Part shown: positions 33,510 through 41,765 of the stretch, piece by piece
Numbering within the stretch: the stretch's first letter is position 1
Layout of the letters: every line of letters starts with the position of its first letter
Assembly: GCF_004143485.2 (NCBI RefSeq)
Contig: NZ_ML974130.1
Location: 446,621 to 510,620, forward strand
Length of the DNA stretch: 64,000 nt
Direction: 5' to 3'
DNA from: Halorussus amylolyticus
GTDB lineage: Archaea; Halobacteriota; Halobacteria; Halobacteriales; Haladaptataceae
The notes under the pieces: generated by a model
The model's input: the letters and a program-made list of their open reading frames with translations, nothing else
Told to the model about the DNA's origin: nothing
Database searches by the model: none
Position numbers and translations under genes: made by a program

Positions 33510-33947
33510 ATGAACTTCGACCGTCTCCGCCCGCCGGGGTGGCTCCGCTGGGTCGGCGTCGTCGCCGTGGCTGGCGTCATCTTCTACAGTTCGGTAATCG
33601 AGCCGCCGAGTTCGGGCGTGCCTCACACCGGCCCGCTCGGACTGTTCGGCTTCGACAAGTGGCTCCACGTGCTGGCGTACGGGGGACTCGCAGGCGCGCT
33701 CGCGACCGCACTCGCCCCCGGTCGCGGGGTCGGCCGGGCGGTCGTGCTGGCGGCCGCGCTCGCGCTCGCGTACGGCGTCGGCATCGAGTTCGCACAGGCC
33801 GTGGTCCCCACGCGGGCGTTCTCGGTCGGCGACATCCTCGCGAACGTCGTCGGCGTGACGGTCGGGGCGGTGTGCTGGCGGACGGCGTTCGCGGTCACCC
33901 AGCGACTCGAAGCCGCCCAGACCGCTGAGACGAACGCGGGGCGGTGA
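33510..33947 (+). CDS. VanZ-like membrane protein
   Basis: A 145-residue protein with about four membrane helices. The VanZ features are FDKWLHVLAYGGLAGAL after helix 1 and EFAQAVVPTRAFSVGDILANVVGVTVG, with the conserved Phe-Asp-Lys-x-x-His and Asp-x-x-x-Asn. The family is named from a teicoplanin-resistance protein, but the archaeal role is unknown. It is upstream of cofC in the same direction (73-bp gap). Confidence 0.82.
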   Translation: MNFDRLRPPGWLRWVGVVAVAGVIFYSSVIEPPSSGVPHTGPLGLFGFDKWLHVLAYGGLAGALATALAPGRGVGRAVVLAAALALAYGVGIEFAQAVVPTRAFSVGDILANVVGVTVGAVCWRTAFAVTQRLEAAQTAETNAGR

Positions 33948-34020
33948 GCCTCCGGATGTACGCCCGTCTCGACGCCATTCCACAGCCTCTTAACGACCGC
34001 CGACCCAACGACGGGCACGA

Positions 34021-34689
34021 ATGAGAGTCGTCGTCCCCTTCGCCGCCAGTGAGCCGAAGACCCGACTCGAAGGCGTGCTCTCCGCCGCCGAGCGGTCTTC
34101 GTTCGCCGAAGCGATGCTCGCGGACGTGCTGGCGGCCGTGCGCGCGACCGGTCGCGACCCCGAAGTGCTCGCGACGGCTCCAGTCGCGGTGGACGCGCCG
34201 GTGACGGTGGACGACCGACCGCTCACGCCCGCAGTCAACGCCGTGCTGGCCGAGACCGAGGGACCCGTCGCAATCGTGATGGCCGACCTCGCGCTGGCGA
34301 CCCCCGACGCGCTGGCGCGACTGTTCGGAACCGACGCTGAGGTCGCACTCGTGCCGGGACGAGGCGGCGGCACGAACGCGCTCGTCGCGCGCCACCCCGA
34401 GTTTCGGGTGGACTACCACGGGACTTCGTATCTGGACCATCTGGAGATTGCGCGAGAGGTCGGGGCGGAGGTCGAGGTCGTTGACTCGCACCGACTCGCG
34501 ACTGATGTGGACGAGCGCAAGGACTTGGCGGAGGTGCTGATTCACGGAAAGAGCGAGGCGCAACGCGCCTCGGAAATGCGAGCGGTGAAACCGCGAGCGC
34601 GGAGCGAGTCGTTCAAGTGGCTGAAAGAGGCGGGGTTCGAACTGGCGAGCGACGAGAGTCGGGTCGGTGTGGTTCGGGACGGAATCTGA
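34021..34689 (+). CDS. cofC: 2-phospho-L-lactate guanylyltransferase CofC
   Basis: A 222-residue nucleotidyltransferase. It starts MRVVVPFAASEPKTRLEGVL, with the nucleotide-binding PKTRL, the metal-binding IVMADLAL and the VPGRGGGTNALV segment of the CofC family. It activates 2-phospholactate with GTP for coenzyme F420. The C-terminal part after DVDERKDLAEVLIHG is interrupted by about 20 foreign-looking residues (SEAQRASEMRAVKPRARSE) encoded by the hairpin element also found in the GNAT gene, before the family ending WLKEAGFEL. cofG follows after the ATPase/TOPRIM pair. Confidence 0.9.
   Translation: MRVVVPFAASEPKTRLEGVLSAAERSSFAEAMLADVLAAVRATGRDPEVLATAPVAVDAPVTVDDRPLTPAVNAVLAETEGPVAIVMADLALATPDALARLFGTDAEVALVPGRGGGTNALVARHPEFRVDYHGTSYLDHLEIAREVGAEVEVVDSHRLATDVDERKDLAEVLIHGKSEAQRASEMRAVKPRARSESFKWLKEAGFELASDESRVGVVRDGI
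34551..34598 (+). repeat. Protein-coding hairpin element, copy in cofC
   Basis: The 26-nt core (34551-34576) forms CGAGGCGC / GCGCCTCG around AAC, followed by GCGAGCGG and ACCGCGAGC. It keeps the cofC frame open and adds a charged segment to the protein. See the partner copy at 30659-30715. Confidence 0.8.
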
Positions 34690-34702
34690 GAGAAGGCCAC
34701 CG

Positions 34703-34710
34703 TTTTAATA
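34703..34710 (+). promoter_or_regulatory. TATA box of the ATPase/TOPRIM operon
   Basis: TTTTAATA lies 35-42 bp before the ATPase ATG and just after the cofC stop codon, so the inserted pair appears to have its own promoter. Confidence 0.55.
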
Positions 34711-34744
34711 CGATGAGGGCTAAGATGGGCGTAAGCGATTACCG

Positions 34745-36010
34745 ATGACGGAACTCGAACACATCGAGATTGAGGGGTTCAAAGGGTTGGAGCATGTGGA
34801 GTTCGAGCCGTCAGATATTAATTTGATTACCGGGCGGAACAACACCGGGAAGACTTCGTTCTTGGAAGCTGTGGATCTGTTCTTTAATCCTCGAAGTCTC
34901 GAAAACTTCGATGAAAACATCGATTCCGTGATCCATGTAGATTTCGACCGTACTGAGATTTGTGGAGAGACTGACCTACCAACCATCAAAACCAATATAA
35001 GATATCCATCATTATCGGAAGCGGAGACTATGTTTTTCGAGATAGCTTCTACCACCGGTGGCTTTCAGATGTCGCTTTCACAGTTTACTGCCGAAAAAGA
35101 AGAGTCTGATGCTCCAAAACAAATCTACGAAGAAATCCGGAACTCATTAGCAAACACGATAAAGGAAAAGATGGTCACGGAGTCCACTGAAGGACTCCAA
35201 GATGAGATACTAATATTGTCGACAACGGATAACGAATATCCGTGTTTTTTGGGTGGAGAAAGAAGCACCTCACTCATGAGAAGTATTCTAGAGGAGATAG
35301 TTGATGAATTTAGCCAGAACGAGAATGTCACTGATTTGGGGCTCTATCATAACCAAATGGGTCCAAGAGGGTTCTTCGAATTTTATTCAAGAAGACTAGA
35401 TCTTGGTCTCCCTCCCGAAAACACATTTATAAACCAACCAGAACTAACTGATTCAGTCACATTCATCCAATCGACAAATCCTACTGAGCGCATTGGGCAA
35501 GCTGACGACAATCAAGAACCGATCAAGACAGACGATATCAGCGACTACATAAAACAAACAGGGATAGTAGATAACCTCAAAACTTTCACGCTTGACTACC
35601 TCGTTTTCGAAGACGAAACCGGGGAGAAAAATCAAATACCGTTCGATTTCATGGGTGACGGTTTCAAGTCGATAGTCGGCTTGCTCTGGGAACTCATGGA
35701 CGAAGACGTTCAAAACGACATCGTCCTTCTCGAAGAACCGGAAACCCACATGCATCCCGGATACATTCGTGAAGTCGTCTACTTCCTTATCAACCTCGCC
35801 CGCGAGGAGGACGTGCAACTCTTCATCACTACCCACGACAGCGACTTCATCAACGGCTTTTTCACCGAGAATCTGACTGACGAAGAGGAAGCCTATCTCG
35901 AAGACGAATTCTCCCTCCTCCGGATGGAAGAGGACTCGGCAGTGGTCGAGGACTACGCGACTGCCCGCGAGAATCTGAAAGACCTCCACCTCGACCTGCG
36001 AGGGATTTGA
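34745..36010 (+). CDS. OLD/AAA_15-type ATPase of a two-gene module
   Basis: A 421-residue ABC/SMC-like ATPase. Walker A is GRNNTGKTS at residues 30-38, a signature-like MGDGFKSI is near 303-310, Walker B is DIVLLEEPETHMHP at 325-338 and the H-loop is TTHDSDF at 362-368. The middle region (90-280) is family-specific. It lacks the C-terminal TOPRIM domain of fused OLD nucleases, but a TOPRIM gene begins at the very next base. The coding sequence is AT-rich for this genome (24 G+C in the 60 bases from 35101), which suggests acquisition. The arrangement recalls AriA of the PARIS defence system or a split OLD system; antiviral function is inferred. Confidence 0.82.
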   Translation: MTELEHIEIEGFKGLEHVEFEPSDINLITGRNNTGKTSFLEAVDLFFNPRSLENFDENIDSVIHVDFDRTEICGETDLPTIKTNIRYPSLSEAETMFFEIASTTGGFQMSLSQFTAEKEESDAPKQIYEEIRNSLANTIKEKMVTESTEGLQDEILILSTTDNEYPCFLGGERSTSLMRSILEEIVDEFSQNENVTDLGLYHNQMGPRGFFEFYSRRLDLGLPPENTFINQPELTDSVTFIQSTNPTERIGQADDNQEPIKTDDISDYIKQTGIVDNLKTFTLDYLVFEDETGEKNQIPFDFMGDGFKSIVGLLWELMDEDVQNDIVLLEEPETHMHPGYIREVVYFLINLAREEDVQLFITTHDSDFINGFFTENLTDEEEAYLEDEFSLLRMEEDSAVVEDYATARENLKDLHLDLRGI

Positions 36011-36619
36011 ATGAAACACATCATTCTCTGTGAGGGGAAGCACGACGTTCACCTTGTATCATCTTTCTTTGAGGAGCGGGGCGGAAGTTTCGAGCTGAAA
36101 ACCGTTCTCGGCGAGGAAATCCAATCCTCGATGCGAGGTGAAGAGTCCCGTCAAATTTCGAACTTCCGGGAGAGACGGAATCCGTACCACGTCCTCGTCA
36201 AGTCTGACAATGGAAAACAGGAGTTGGAGAAGGTCTTCTCGGTCGTCGTGAACCAACTGCTTCGAATCGACCCCGAGATTACCGTTCTCGTAGACCTCGA
36301 CGGCGGAACTCTCGAAACTTTCGTAGATGGGCTAGACGAGCGAATCCGCACTCGACACGACAGGCTGGAACTCGATGCTCCTGAAGTAGCCGAGCGAAAC
36401 CACGACATGGTGGCCGGGGTCTGTGAAGTCCTAACGACGAACGGCAAGAAGAAAGGAGAGTTCCAAATCGTCGCCTTCGAGCAGACCCTAGAACGCGTTG
36501 CTGACGTGTCTCGCGACGACGAGACCGACGAATGGAAAGCCGGAATCGAGGACTTTCTCGGCGAAGCAGACCACATCTACGACTTTCTCCATTCGGTACT
36601 ACCGGACAAAGAGAACTGA
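36011..36619 (+). CDS. TOPRIM-domain protein, partner of the ATPase
   Basis: A 202-residue protein beginning MKHIILCEGKHDVHLVSSFF. The TOPRIM Glu is E8 in CEGKHD and the DxD pair is D95/D97 in TVLVDLDGGT, so the metal site of a nuclease looks intact. The rest is mostly helical and charged. Its ATG directly follows the TGA of the ATPase gene, indicating tight co-expression. The protein is shorter than the PARIS AriB proteins I know (about 300 residues), so it may be a distinct subtype. Composition lies between the AT-rich ATPase gene and host genes. Confidence 0.78.
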   Translation: MKHIILCEGKHDVHLVSSFFEERGGSFELKTVLGEEIQSSMRGEESRQISNFRERRNPYHVLVKSDNGKQELEKVFSVVVNQLLRIDPEITVLVDLDGGTLETFVDGLDERIRTRHDRLELDAPEVAERNHDMVAGVCEVLTTNGKKKGEFQIVAFEQTLERVADVSRDDETDEWKAGIEDFLGEADHIYDFLHSVLPDKEN

Positions 36620-36673
36620 TTCCAAGTAACCGCGAAAGCAAGGATTTTCCCGCCGAAGCCAGAACTCGATACA

Positions 36674-37801
36674 ATGGCAGGTGCCGAGATCCCGGGGGCC
36701 GCCGAGTACGATATCCGAATCGAGTTCGACGAGCGCGAGGCCTCGAACCTCCTTGAAATCAACCCCGGTGACGTATCCCCCGCCGACGAACTCACGTTCG
36801 CCAAGAACGTCTTCGTCCCGCTCACCACGGCCTGCCGGTACACCTGCACCTACTGCACCTACTTCGACCCGCCGGGAGAGGCGTCCCTGCTCTCGCCCGA
36901 GGAAGTCAGAGACATCCTCGAAACCGGCGCTGACGCCGGATGCACCGAGGCGCTCTTTACGTTCGGCGACGACCCCGACGACCGCTACGACCGGATTCAC
37001 GAACAACTCGACTCGTGGGGCCACGATTCGATTCACACCTACCTCCGGGAAGTCTGCGAAATAGCGCTCGACGTGGGCCTGCTCCCCCACAGCAACCCCG
37101 GCGACCAGACCCGCGAGCAGATGGCGACGGTCGCCGACGTGAACGCCTCGATGGGCGTGATGCTCGAAACGGTCGCCGACGTGGACGCCCACGCGGGACC
37201 CCGCCGAAAGAATCCGGGCCAGCGACTCGACACGATTCGAACCGCGGGCGAACTCGGCGTGCCGTTCACCACTGGCCTGCTGGTCGGCATCGGCGAAGAT
37301 TGGCGCGACCGCGCGAAAAGCCTGCTCGCCATCCGCGACCTGCACGAGCGATACGGTCACGTGCAGGAGGTCATCGTCCAGAACGTGGTTCCGAACGAGC
37401 GCTCGAACTTCGACCAACCCTCCGTCGAGACGATGCGCCGGGTGGTGTCGATGGCGCGGTACTGCTTGCCGGACGAGATTTCGGTGCAGGTCCCGCCGAA
37501 CCTCTCTCCGACCCGCGACCTCCTCGACTGCGGCGTGGACGACTTGGGCGGCGTCTCGCCGATTACGGACGACTATATCAACCCCGAGTACGAGTGGCCC
37601 GCGCTCCGGGAGTTGGAGGATATCGCCGACGAGGCCGGGGTTCCGCTCCGCGAGCGACTCCCGGTGTATCGGCGGTTTCTGTCGGACGGAGTCGGTGGCG
37701 AGGCCACAGAGAACGAGTGGGTTTCCGAGACGATTCGGCGAGCAATCGAGGCCGACGACGAGGCTGGCAAGCGGTATCGGGCCGTTCTCGACGCCGAGTA
37801 G
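36674..37801 (+). CDS. cofG: FO synthase subunit CofG
   Basis: A 375-residue radical SAM enzyme with the cluster motif CRYTCTYC (C54, C58, C61). With CofH it makes the deazaflavin FO from the tyrosine-derived intermediate and the ribityl pyrimidine, the chromophore part of coenzyme F420. Length and conserved segments (LLVGIGEDWRDR, QNVVPNERS) are standard. It lies 54 bp after the TOPRIM gene; I recall cofC and cofG being adjacent in related genomes, so the pair between them is probably an insertion. Confidence 0.93.
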   Translation: MAGAEIPGAAEYDIRIEFDEREASNLLEINPGDVSPADELTFAKNVFVPLTTACRYTCTYCTYFDPPGEASLLSPEEVRDILETGADAGCTEALFTFGDDPDDRYDRIHEQLDSWGHDSIHTYLREVCEIALDVGLLPHSNPGDQTREQMATVADVNASMGVMLETVADVDAHAGPRRKNPGQRLDTIRTAGELGVPFTTGLLVGIGEDWRDRAKSLLAIRDLHERYGHVQEVIVQNVVPNERSNFDQPSVETMRRVVSMARYCLPDEISVQVPPNLSPTRDLLDCGVDDLGGVSPITDDYINPEYEWPALRELEDIADEAGVPLRERLPVYRRFLSDGVGGEATENEWVSETIRRAIEADDEAGKRYRAVLDAE

Positions 37802-37824
37802 TCACCGCAGGTGTCGCCGGGCAC

Positions 37825-38382
37825 TCACCGCAGATACCGCATCTCGATTCCCGGCAGGCGCTTTCTGACGGCGACGTAGAGTACCGACACCGCGAGTCCG
37901 ACGACGGTGAACGTCCGGACCCACCCGTCGAACAGCACGAGGCCCGGCACCGAGAAAATCGCGGCGAGCAGGAGGTCTTCGGGCGCGCCGTCGTAGCGAA
38001 TCCAGCGCCGGGGGGCGACCCATTGTTTCGCCGGGTGGACGTACACCCCGCGGTCGTCGGTGGCCTCCCACGGGCGGAGTTCGAGGCCGCCGCCCGCCGC
38101 GTCGGTGATACAGTGAATCGCGGCCGAGAGCAGGACGAACGCGACCGCGACGGTCGCGTTCGTCGGCGAGAACGCCGCGACCGCACCCGCGACCGCTCCG
38201 GCCGCCGCGTAGTACACCGGAAAGTGGAGCGTCCGGCGGTGCTGTCCGGCGAGCAGGTCGAGGTCGGGGAGTACGCCGCCGACGATTGCGCCCAACGCCG
38301 CCACCGACGCGAACTCCGGCGCGACGACCGCGACCGGGGCGGCGAGCGTCACGCCCATCGCGGCGTGGGTAGTGTTCATCAT
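37825..38382 (-). CDS. Membrane-bound metal-dependent hydrolase (YdjM-like)
   Basis: A 185-residue membrane protein starting MMNTTHAAMGVTLAAPVAVV. The conserved TTHAAMG His, GGVLPDLD Asp pair and HRRTLHFPVYY are the metal-ligand features of the YdjM/DUF457-type family. Three or more membrane helices are present. Substrate is unknown; family members are often near phospholipid or stress genes. A closely spaced second ATG one codon later is an equally good start. It is convergent with cofG and follows cofH on the same strand. Confidence 0.82.
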   Translation of the reverse strand: MMNTTHAAMGVTLAAPVAVVAPEFASVAALGAIVGGVLPDLDLLAGQHRRTLHFPVYYAAAGAVAGAVAAFSPTNATVAVAFVLLSAAIHCITDAAGGGLELRPWEATDDRGVYVHPAKQWVAPRRWIRYDGAPEDLLLAAIFSVPGLVLFDGWVRTFTVVGLAVSVLYVAVRKRLPGIEMRYLR

Positions 38383-38420
38383 GCGTGGCTGAGGGTCCTG
38401 TGTGCGTGAGTCGTCATGGC

Positions 38421-39806
38421 TCAGTCGTCTGCGACCGTCTCGGGACTCGCTCGCTCGTCGGGCAAGAGCGGCGTCCCGTCGGCGGCGGGTCCGAGTTCGG
38501 GGCCGAGCGGCGGGTCGTCGGGGTCGATTTCCCGTTTCTTTCGGTAGTCGGTCGAGCGTTCGACCGGGGTGCGTCCGACCGCGGTTATCATCTCGACGTA
38601 CTCCGCGAACGACCGGAACTCGCCGAACTCCCCGCCCGCGCGCTTGGTAATCTCCTCGCTCAGGATGGTGCCCATGAAGTCGTTCGCGCCACACGAGAGC
38701 ATCTTGAGGCCCTGCTCGTCGCCGTACTTGACCCACGACGACTGGATGTTGTCGATATTGTCGAGAAAGAGCCGCGACACGGCAATCATGAGTTCGTCCT
38801 CGTGGGTAGTCGCGCCGCCCTCGACCATCCCGCGGTCGAACAGCGGGGTGTTCCGGTGGACAAAGGATAGGGGAACGAACTCGGTGATGTTGTCGGTCCG
38901 GTCCTGAAGGTCGCGGATTCGCTTCAGGTGCATCACGCGGTGGGCCTCGTTCTCGACGTGGCCGTACATGATGGTCGCGGTCGTGTCGAGACCGACCGCG
39001 GCGGCGGCCTCCATCGCTTCGACCCACTCGTCCGACCGGATTTTGCCGGGGCAGATGACCCCCCGGACTTCGTCCACCAGAATCTCGGCCGCGGTGCCCG
39101 GAACGCTGTCGAGGCCCGCGTCCTTCAGACGGCCGTACACCTCCTCGTACGACCAGTCGGTGCCCCTCCGGGCGTGATACGCCTCCTCGGGCGTCATCGA
39201 GTGGAGGTGGAGGCCGTCAACGTCCATCGCCTCCATCTGCTCGACGTAGGTACCGGGGTCGGTGTCGTAGGCGCTCGGAGATTTGTAGTTCAAATCGCCT
39301 CGGTCGCTCGCCTCCAGCATTTCGAGGTGTTCGTCGTCGAGCGCCAGCGCGGGGTGGAGGCCGCTGACCGACGTGACCTCGTAGATACCCATCTCGCGCG
39401 CCGCGGTGACGGTTTCTCGCGACTCCTCCGGCGTCTTGGTGAATCCGCCGTGGTCCTCGCTGCTGTCCGCCTCAAAATCTTGCGCGGTGTCCTTGAAATT
39501 GCAGAACAGACACCCGGTGTTGCACGCGGTGGTGACGTTGTTGTTGAGGTTGGCGACGAACGTCACGTCGTCGCCGACCACCTCGGCCCGGCGGCGGTCG
39601 GCGGCTTCGAGGACCGCCTCCTTGCGCGCGATGTCGATTCCCTCGCGGTCGGTCCCGGTCGTCATGAGTTCGACGCCGTCGGCGACCGAGAGCCTGTCGC
39701 CGTCCCTCGCTTTGGCTATCGCCGACTCGAACGACTGGTCGGTGTCGGGGACGTACTCGAAATCGAAGCGCCCGCGCGGGACGTTGGACCGGGCCGCGTC
39801 TTCCAT
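38421..39806 (-). CDS. cofH: FO synthase subunit CofH
   Basis: A 461-residue radical SAM enzyme with the cluster motif CNTGCLFC (C95, C99, C102). It joins tyrosine and 5-amino-6-ribitylamino-uracil in the first half of FO synthesis, before CofG. The C-terminal 50 residues (ERSTDYRKKREIDPDDPPLG onward) are a haloarchaeal extension. Together with cofC and cofG nearby it makes a nearly complete F420 chromophore locus; cofD and cofE are not in the window. Confidence 0.92.
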   Translation of the reverse strand: MEDAARSNVPRGRFDFEYVPDTDQSFESAIAKARDGDRLSVADGVELMTTGTDREGIDIARKEAVLEAADRRRAEVVGDDVTFVANLNNNVTTACNTGCLFCNFKDTAQDFEADSSEDHGGFTKTPEESRETVTAAREMGIYEVTSVSGLHPALALDDEHLEMLEASDRGDLNYKSPSAYDTDPGTYVEQMEAMDVDGLHLHSMTPEEAYHARRGTDWSYEEVYGRLKDAGLDSVPGTAAEILVDEVRGVICPGKIRSDEWVEAMEAAAAVGLDTTATIMYGHVENEAHRVMHLKRIRDLQDRTDNITEFVPLSFVHRNTPLFDRGMVEGGATTHEDELMIAVSRLFLDNIDNIQSSWVKYGDEQGLKMLSCGANDFMGTILSEEITKRAGGEFGEFRSFAEYVEMITAVGRTPVERSTDYRKKREIDPDDPPLGPELGPAADGTPLLPDERASPETVADD

Positions 39807-39893
39807 CGTCCGTCACGTTGAGCGGGAGAGATAAAAACCGAGGGGATTCCGGCAGGCGGACGAAAAGCGATAGCAGGTCCGGCGACAGCGGTC

Positions 39894-40577
39894 TCAGACC
39901 CGGTCGGCCAACTCCCGGAGGCGGTCGCCCCCGTTTCGCAGGATGGGCGTACCGTGACCCATCGCGGCGACCTCGAAGTCGGGCGCGCGGTCGGCGAACG
40001 CCCGGACGCTCCGCCTGACTTCGGTGGTGTCGTCGCTCAGGTGCCACGGCGAGGGTTCGAGCCGACCGCCGCGTTCGCGCACGAGGTCGCCGAGAAACGC
40101 CACATCGTCGCCGACGTAGACGACGTGGCCCGGCGAGTGTCCGGGCGTGTGGTACGCGGTGAACCCCCCGATTTCGTCGCCGTCCGAGACGGGGCGAATC
40201 GGCACGCCGGGCGCGACCACGAACGGGAGCGTCACGCGCTGTAACAGTCCCTTGTGGTTCCGCCAGTCGGGGCGGTCTTGCCCGGCCAGCACGGCGGCGT
40301 CTTCGCGTCCGACGTAGACGGGCGCGTCGAATCCGAGTTTTCCGAGCGCGCCCACGTGGTCTACGTCGAAGTGCGTGAGCAAAACTCGGGTCACGTCGCC
40401 GACGGCGTAGCCGGCGTCGCGGATGCCAGCCGCAATCGCGTCGGCGTCTCGCGGCGTCCCGGCGTCCACGAGCACCACGTCGTCGCCGTCCTCGACCAGA
40501 TACGCGTTCACGTGTCCGAGGTCGAACCACCAGACGCCAGCCTGTTCGCCCTCCCGAAGTTCGGTCGTACTCGCCAT
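39894..40577 (-). CDS. Metallo-beta-lactamase-fold hydrolase
   Basis: A 227-residue MBL-fold protein. The metal motif reads THFDVDHVG, with Asp in place of the second His of HxHxDH, a common variant. Further ligands are His in YHTPGHSPGHVVYV and Asp in AFLGDLVRERGG, with a final His in MGHGTP. Substrate cannot be told; glyoxalase II-like or lactonase activity is possible. The start MASTTELREGEQAGVWWF is usual for the family. Confidence 0.85.
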   Translation of the reverse strand: MASTTELREGEQAGVWWFDLGHVNAYLVEDGDDVVLVDAGTPRDADAIAAGIRDAGYAVGDVTRVLLTHFDVDHVGALGKLGFDAPVYVGREDAAVLAGQDRPDWRNHKGLLQRVTLPFVVAPGVPIRPVSDGDEIGGFTAYHTPGHSPGHVVYVGDDVAFLGDLVRERGGRLEPSPWHLSDDTTEVRRSVRAFADRAPDFEVAAMGHGTPILRNGGDRLRELADRV

Positions 40578-40693
40578 GACCGCGGTACGAGACCGCGAAC
40601 CAAAATCCTACCCCCCAGACGGCTATCGCCTTACGCTCCCTCCGCCGACGCGTCGAACGGTCGATTTTTGTCCGCGCGGAACCGACCTCGGGT

Positions 40694-40906
40694 ATGGAGA
40701 GTCGCTTCCCGTCGGAGTCGCGCGACCGCAAGCGTGCCGCGCTCGCGGTGCTACCCTTCCTCGCGCTCGGTCTCGCCGACCTCGCCCTGTTGCTCCTGTG
40801 GGGGGTCGACCCCCTCTGGGGCTTCGCCATCCTGCCGCCGATTCTGTTCGTGAGCGCGCTGGCGTGGATAGCGTTCTCGACCGGGTTCATCGACGACCGC
40901 GAGTAG
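40694..40906 (+). CDS. Small two-helix membrane protein (70 aa)
   Basis: A 70-residue protein with a basic N-terminus (MESRFPSESRDRKRAALAVL) and two hydrophobic helices (LPFLALGLADLALLLLWG and FAILPPILFVSALAWIAFS) ending STGFIDDRE. The pattern is that of a small symporter-associated or orphan subunit, but I cannot assign a family. No symporter gene is adjacent. Confidence 0.6.
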   Translation: MESRFPSESRDRKRAALAVLPFLALGLADLALLLLWGVDPLWGFAILPPILFVSALAWIAFSTGFIDDRE

Positions 40907-41258
40907 TTCGGACCGTTCACGACCGTTTATTCGGGGTGAACGGCGCGAAACGGTCTGGACGGTCACCTCGGTTGAAGTGGAATCCGTCCGTACGAGCGAG
41001 TGCGGTCGCGGACGGATTCGCGCCGTCTCCGCTCCGGCGGCGCGCGACGACGACCGCACATCCCGGCGCGACGACGAGCACACCCGACCGGGCCGGACCC
41101 GCCCATCGGTCCGGTTTCCGCCAGCACGACAGCCGACCACCGCGCTCGTCACCGCCGACACCCGGCCGCCACAGAGGCACACACGGCTCGCACCACCGCC
41201 GCCCTTTCAGCCCTCCTTCGAGCCGACCTTTAAGGCTCCGCCCCGCGTTCGGAGTGGC
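40907..41258. other. 352-bp gap with an 11-bp inverted repeat
   Basis: No gene seen. It contains GAATCCGTCCG (40980-40990) and its reverse complement (41009-41019) separated by 18 nt, and a TATA-like GTTTATTCGG near 40924 with no start codon soon after it. Confidence 0.5.
41228..41235 (+). promoter_or_regulatory. TATA box of the second cupin gene
   Basis: CTTTAAGG lies 24-31 bp before the cupin ATG and supports the short MGLDRYPDLD start. Confidence 0.6.
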
Positions 41259-41576
41259 ATGGGACTCGACCGGTACCCCGACCTCGACCCCGACGAGGGC
41301 GAGGTCCTCGACGCGGAGTTGGCCGTGACCGACGACGTACTCGTGAAGGCGTTCGCGCTCGGTCCGGGCGCGGAGCTTTCCGCACACGACCACCCGAACG
41401 CCACGAACGTCTTTCACGTCCTCGAAGGCACTGCGACCGTCGTGCAGGGCGACGACGAGGAAGCAATCGAAGCTCCGGGCGTGGTCCTCCACGAGCGCGG
41501 GGAGGTCCACGGCGCGCGAAACGACACCGACGAGCGCGTGGTGCTGACCGCGAGCCTCTGTCCGCTCCCCTCGTAG
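41259..41576 (+). CDS. Cupin domain protein
   Basis: A 105-residue cupin. Metal-binding residues are in SAHDHPNATNVFHVLEG and GVVLHERGEVHGARND. The role is unknown; mannose-6-phosphate-isomerase-like or sensor functions are typical of such proteins. The protein starts MGLDRYPDLDPDEGEVLDAE, as decided by the TATA box. Confidence 0.85.
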   Translation: MGLDRYPDLDPDEGEVLDAELAVTDDVLVKAFALGPGAELSAHDHPNATNVFHVLEGTATVVQGDDEEAIEAPGVVLHERGEVHGARNDTDERVVLTASLCPLPS

Positions 41577-41765
41577 CCCGAATCCAGTTTTCGTCGCAGT
41601 CCGAACTCGGTTCGGCCATCGTCGGGCGAACGCGCCGCGGTCGCCCGACGAGTCCGGCGGGAACGCTTTTTCGAACCTTCGCGGAGTCACAACGGGGCGG
41701 CGGGCGCGGAGCGCGGTGGCGCTTCGCGACCGTGTTTTAAGGGGCCGTCCGCCGAATGGTCGAAT

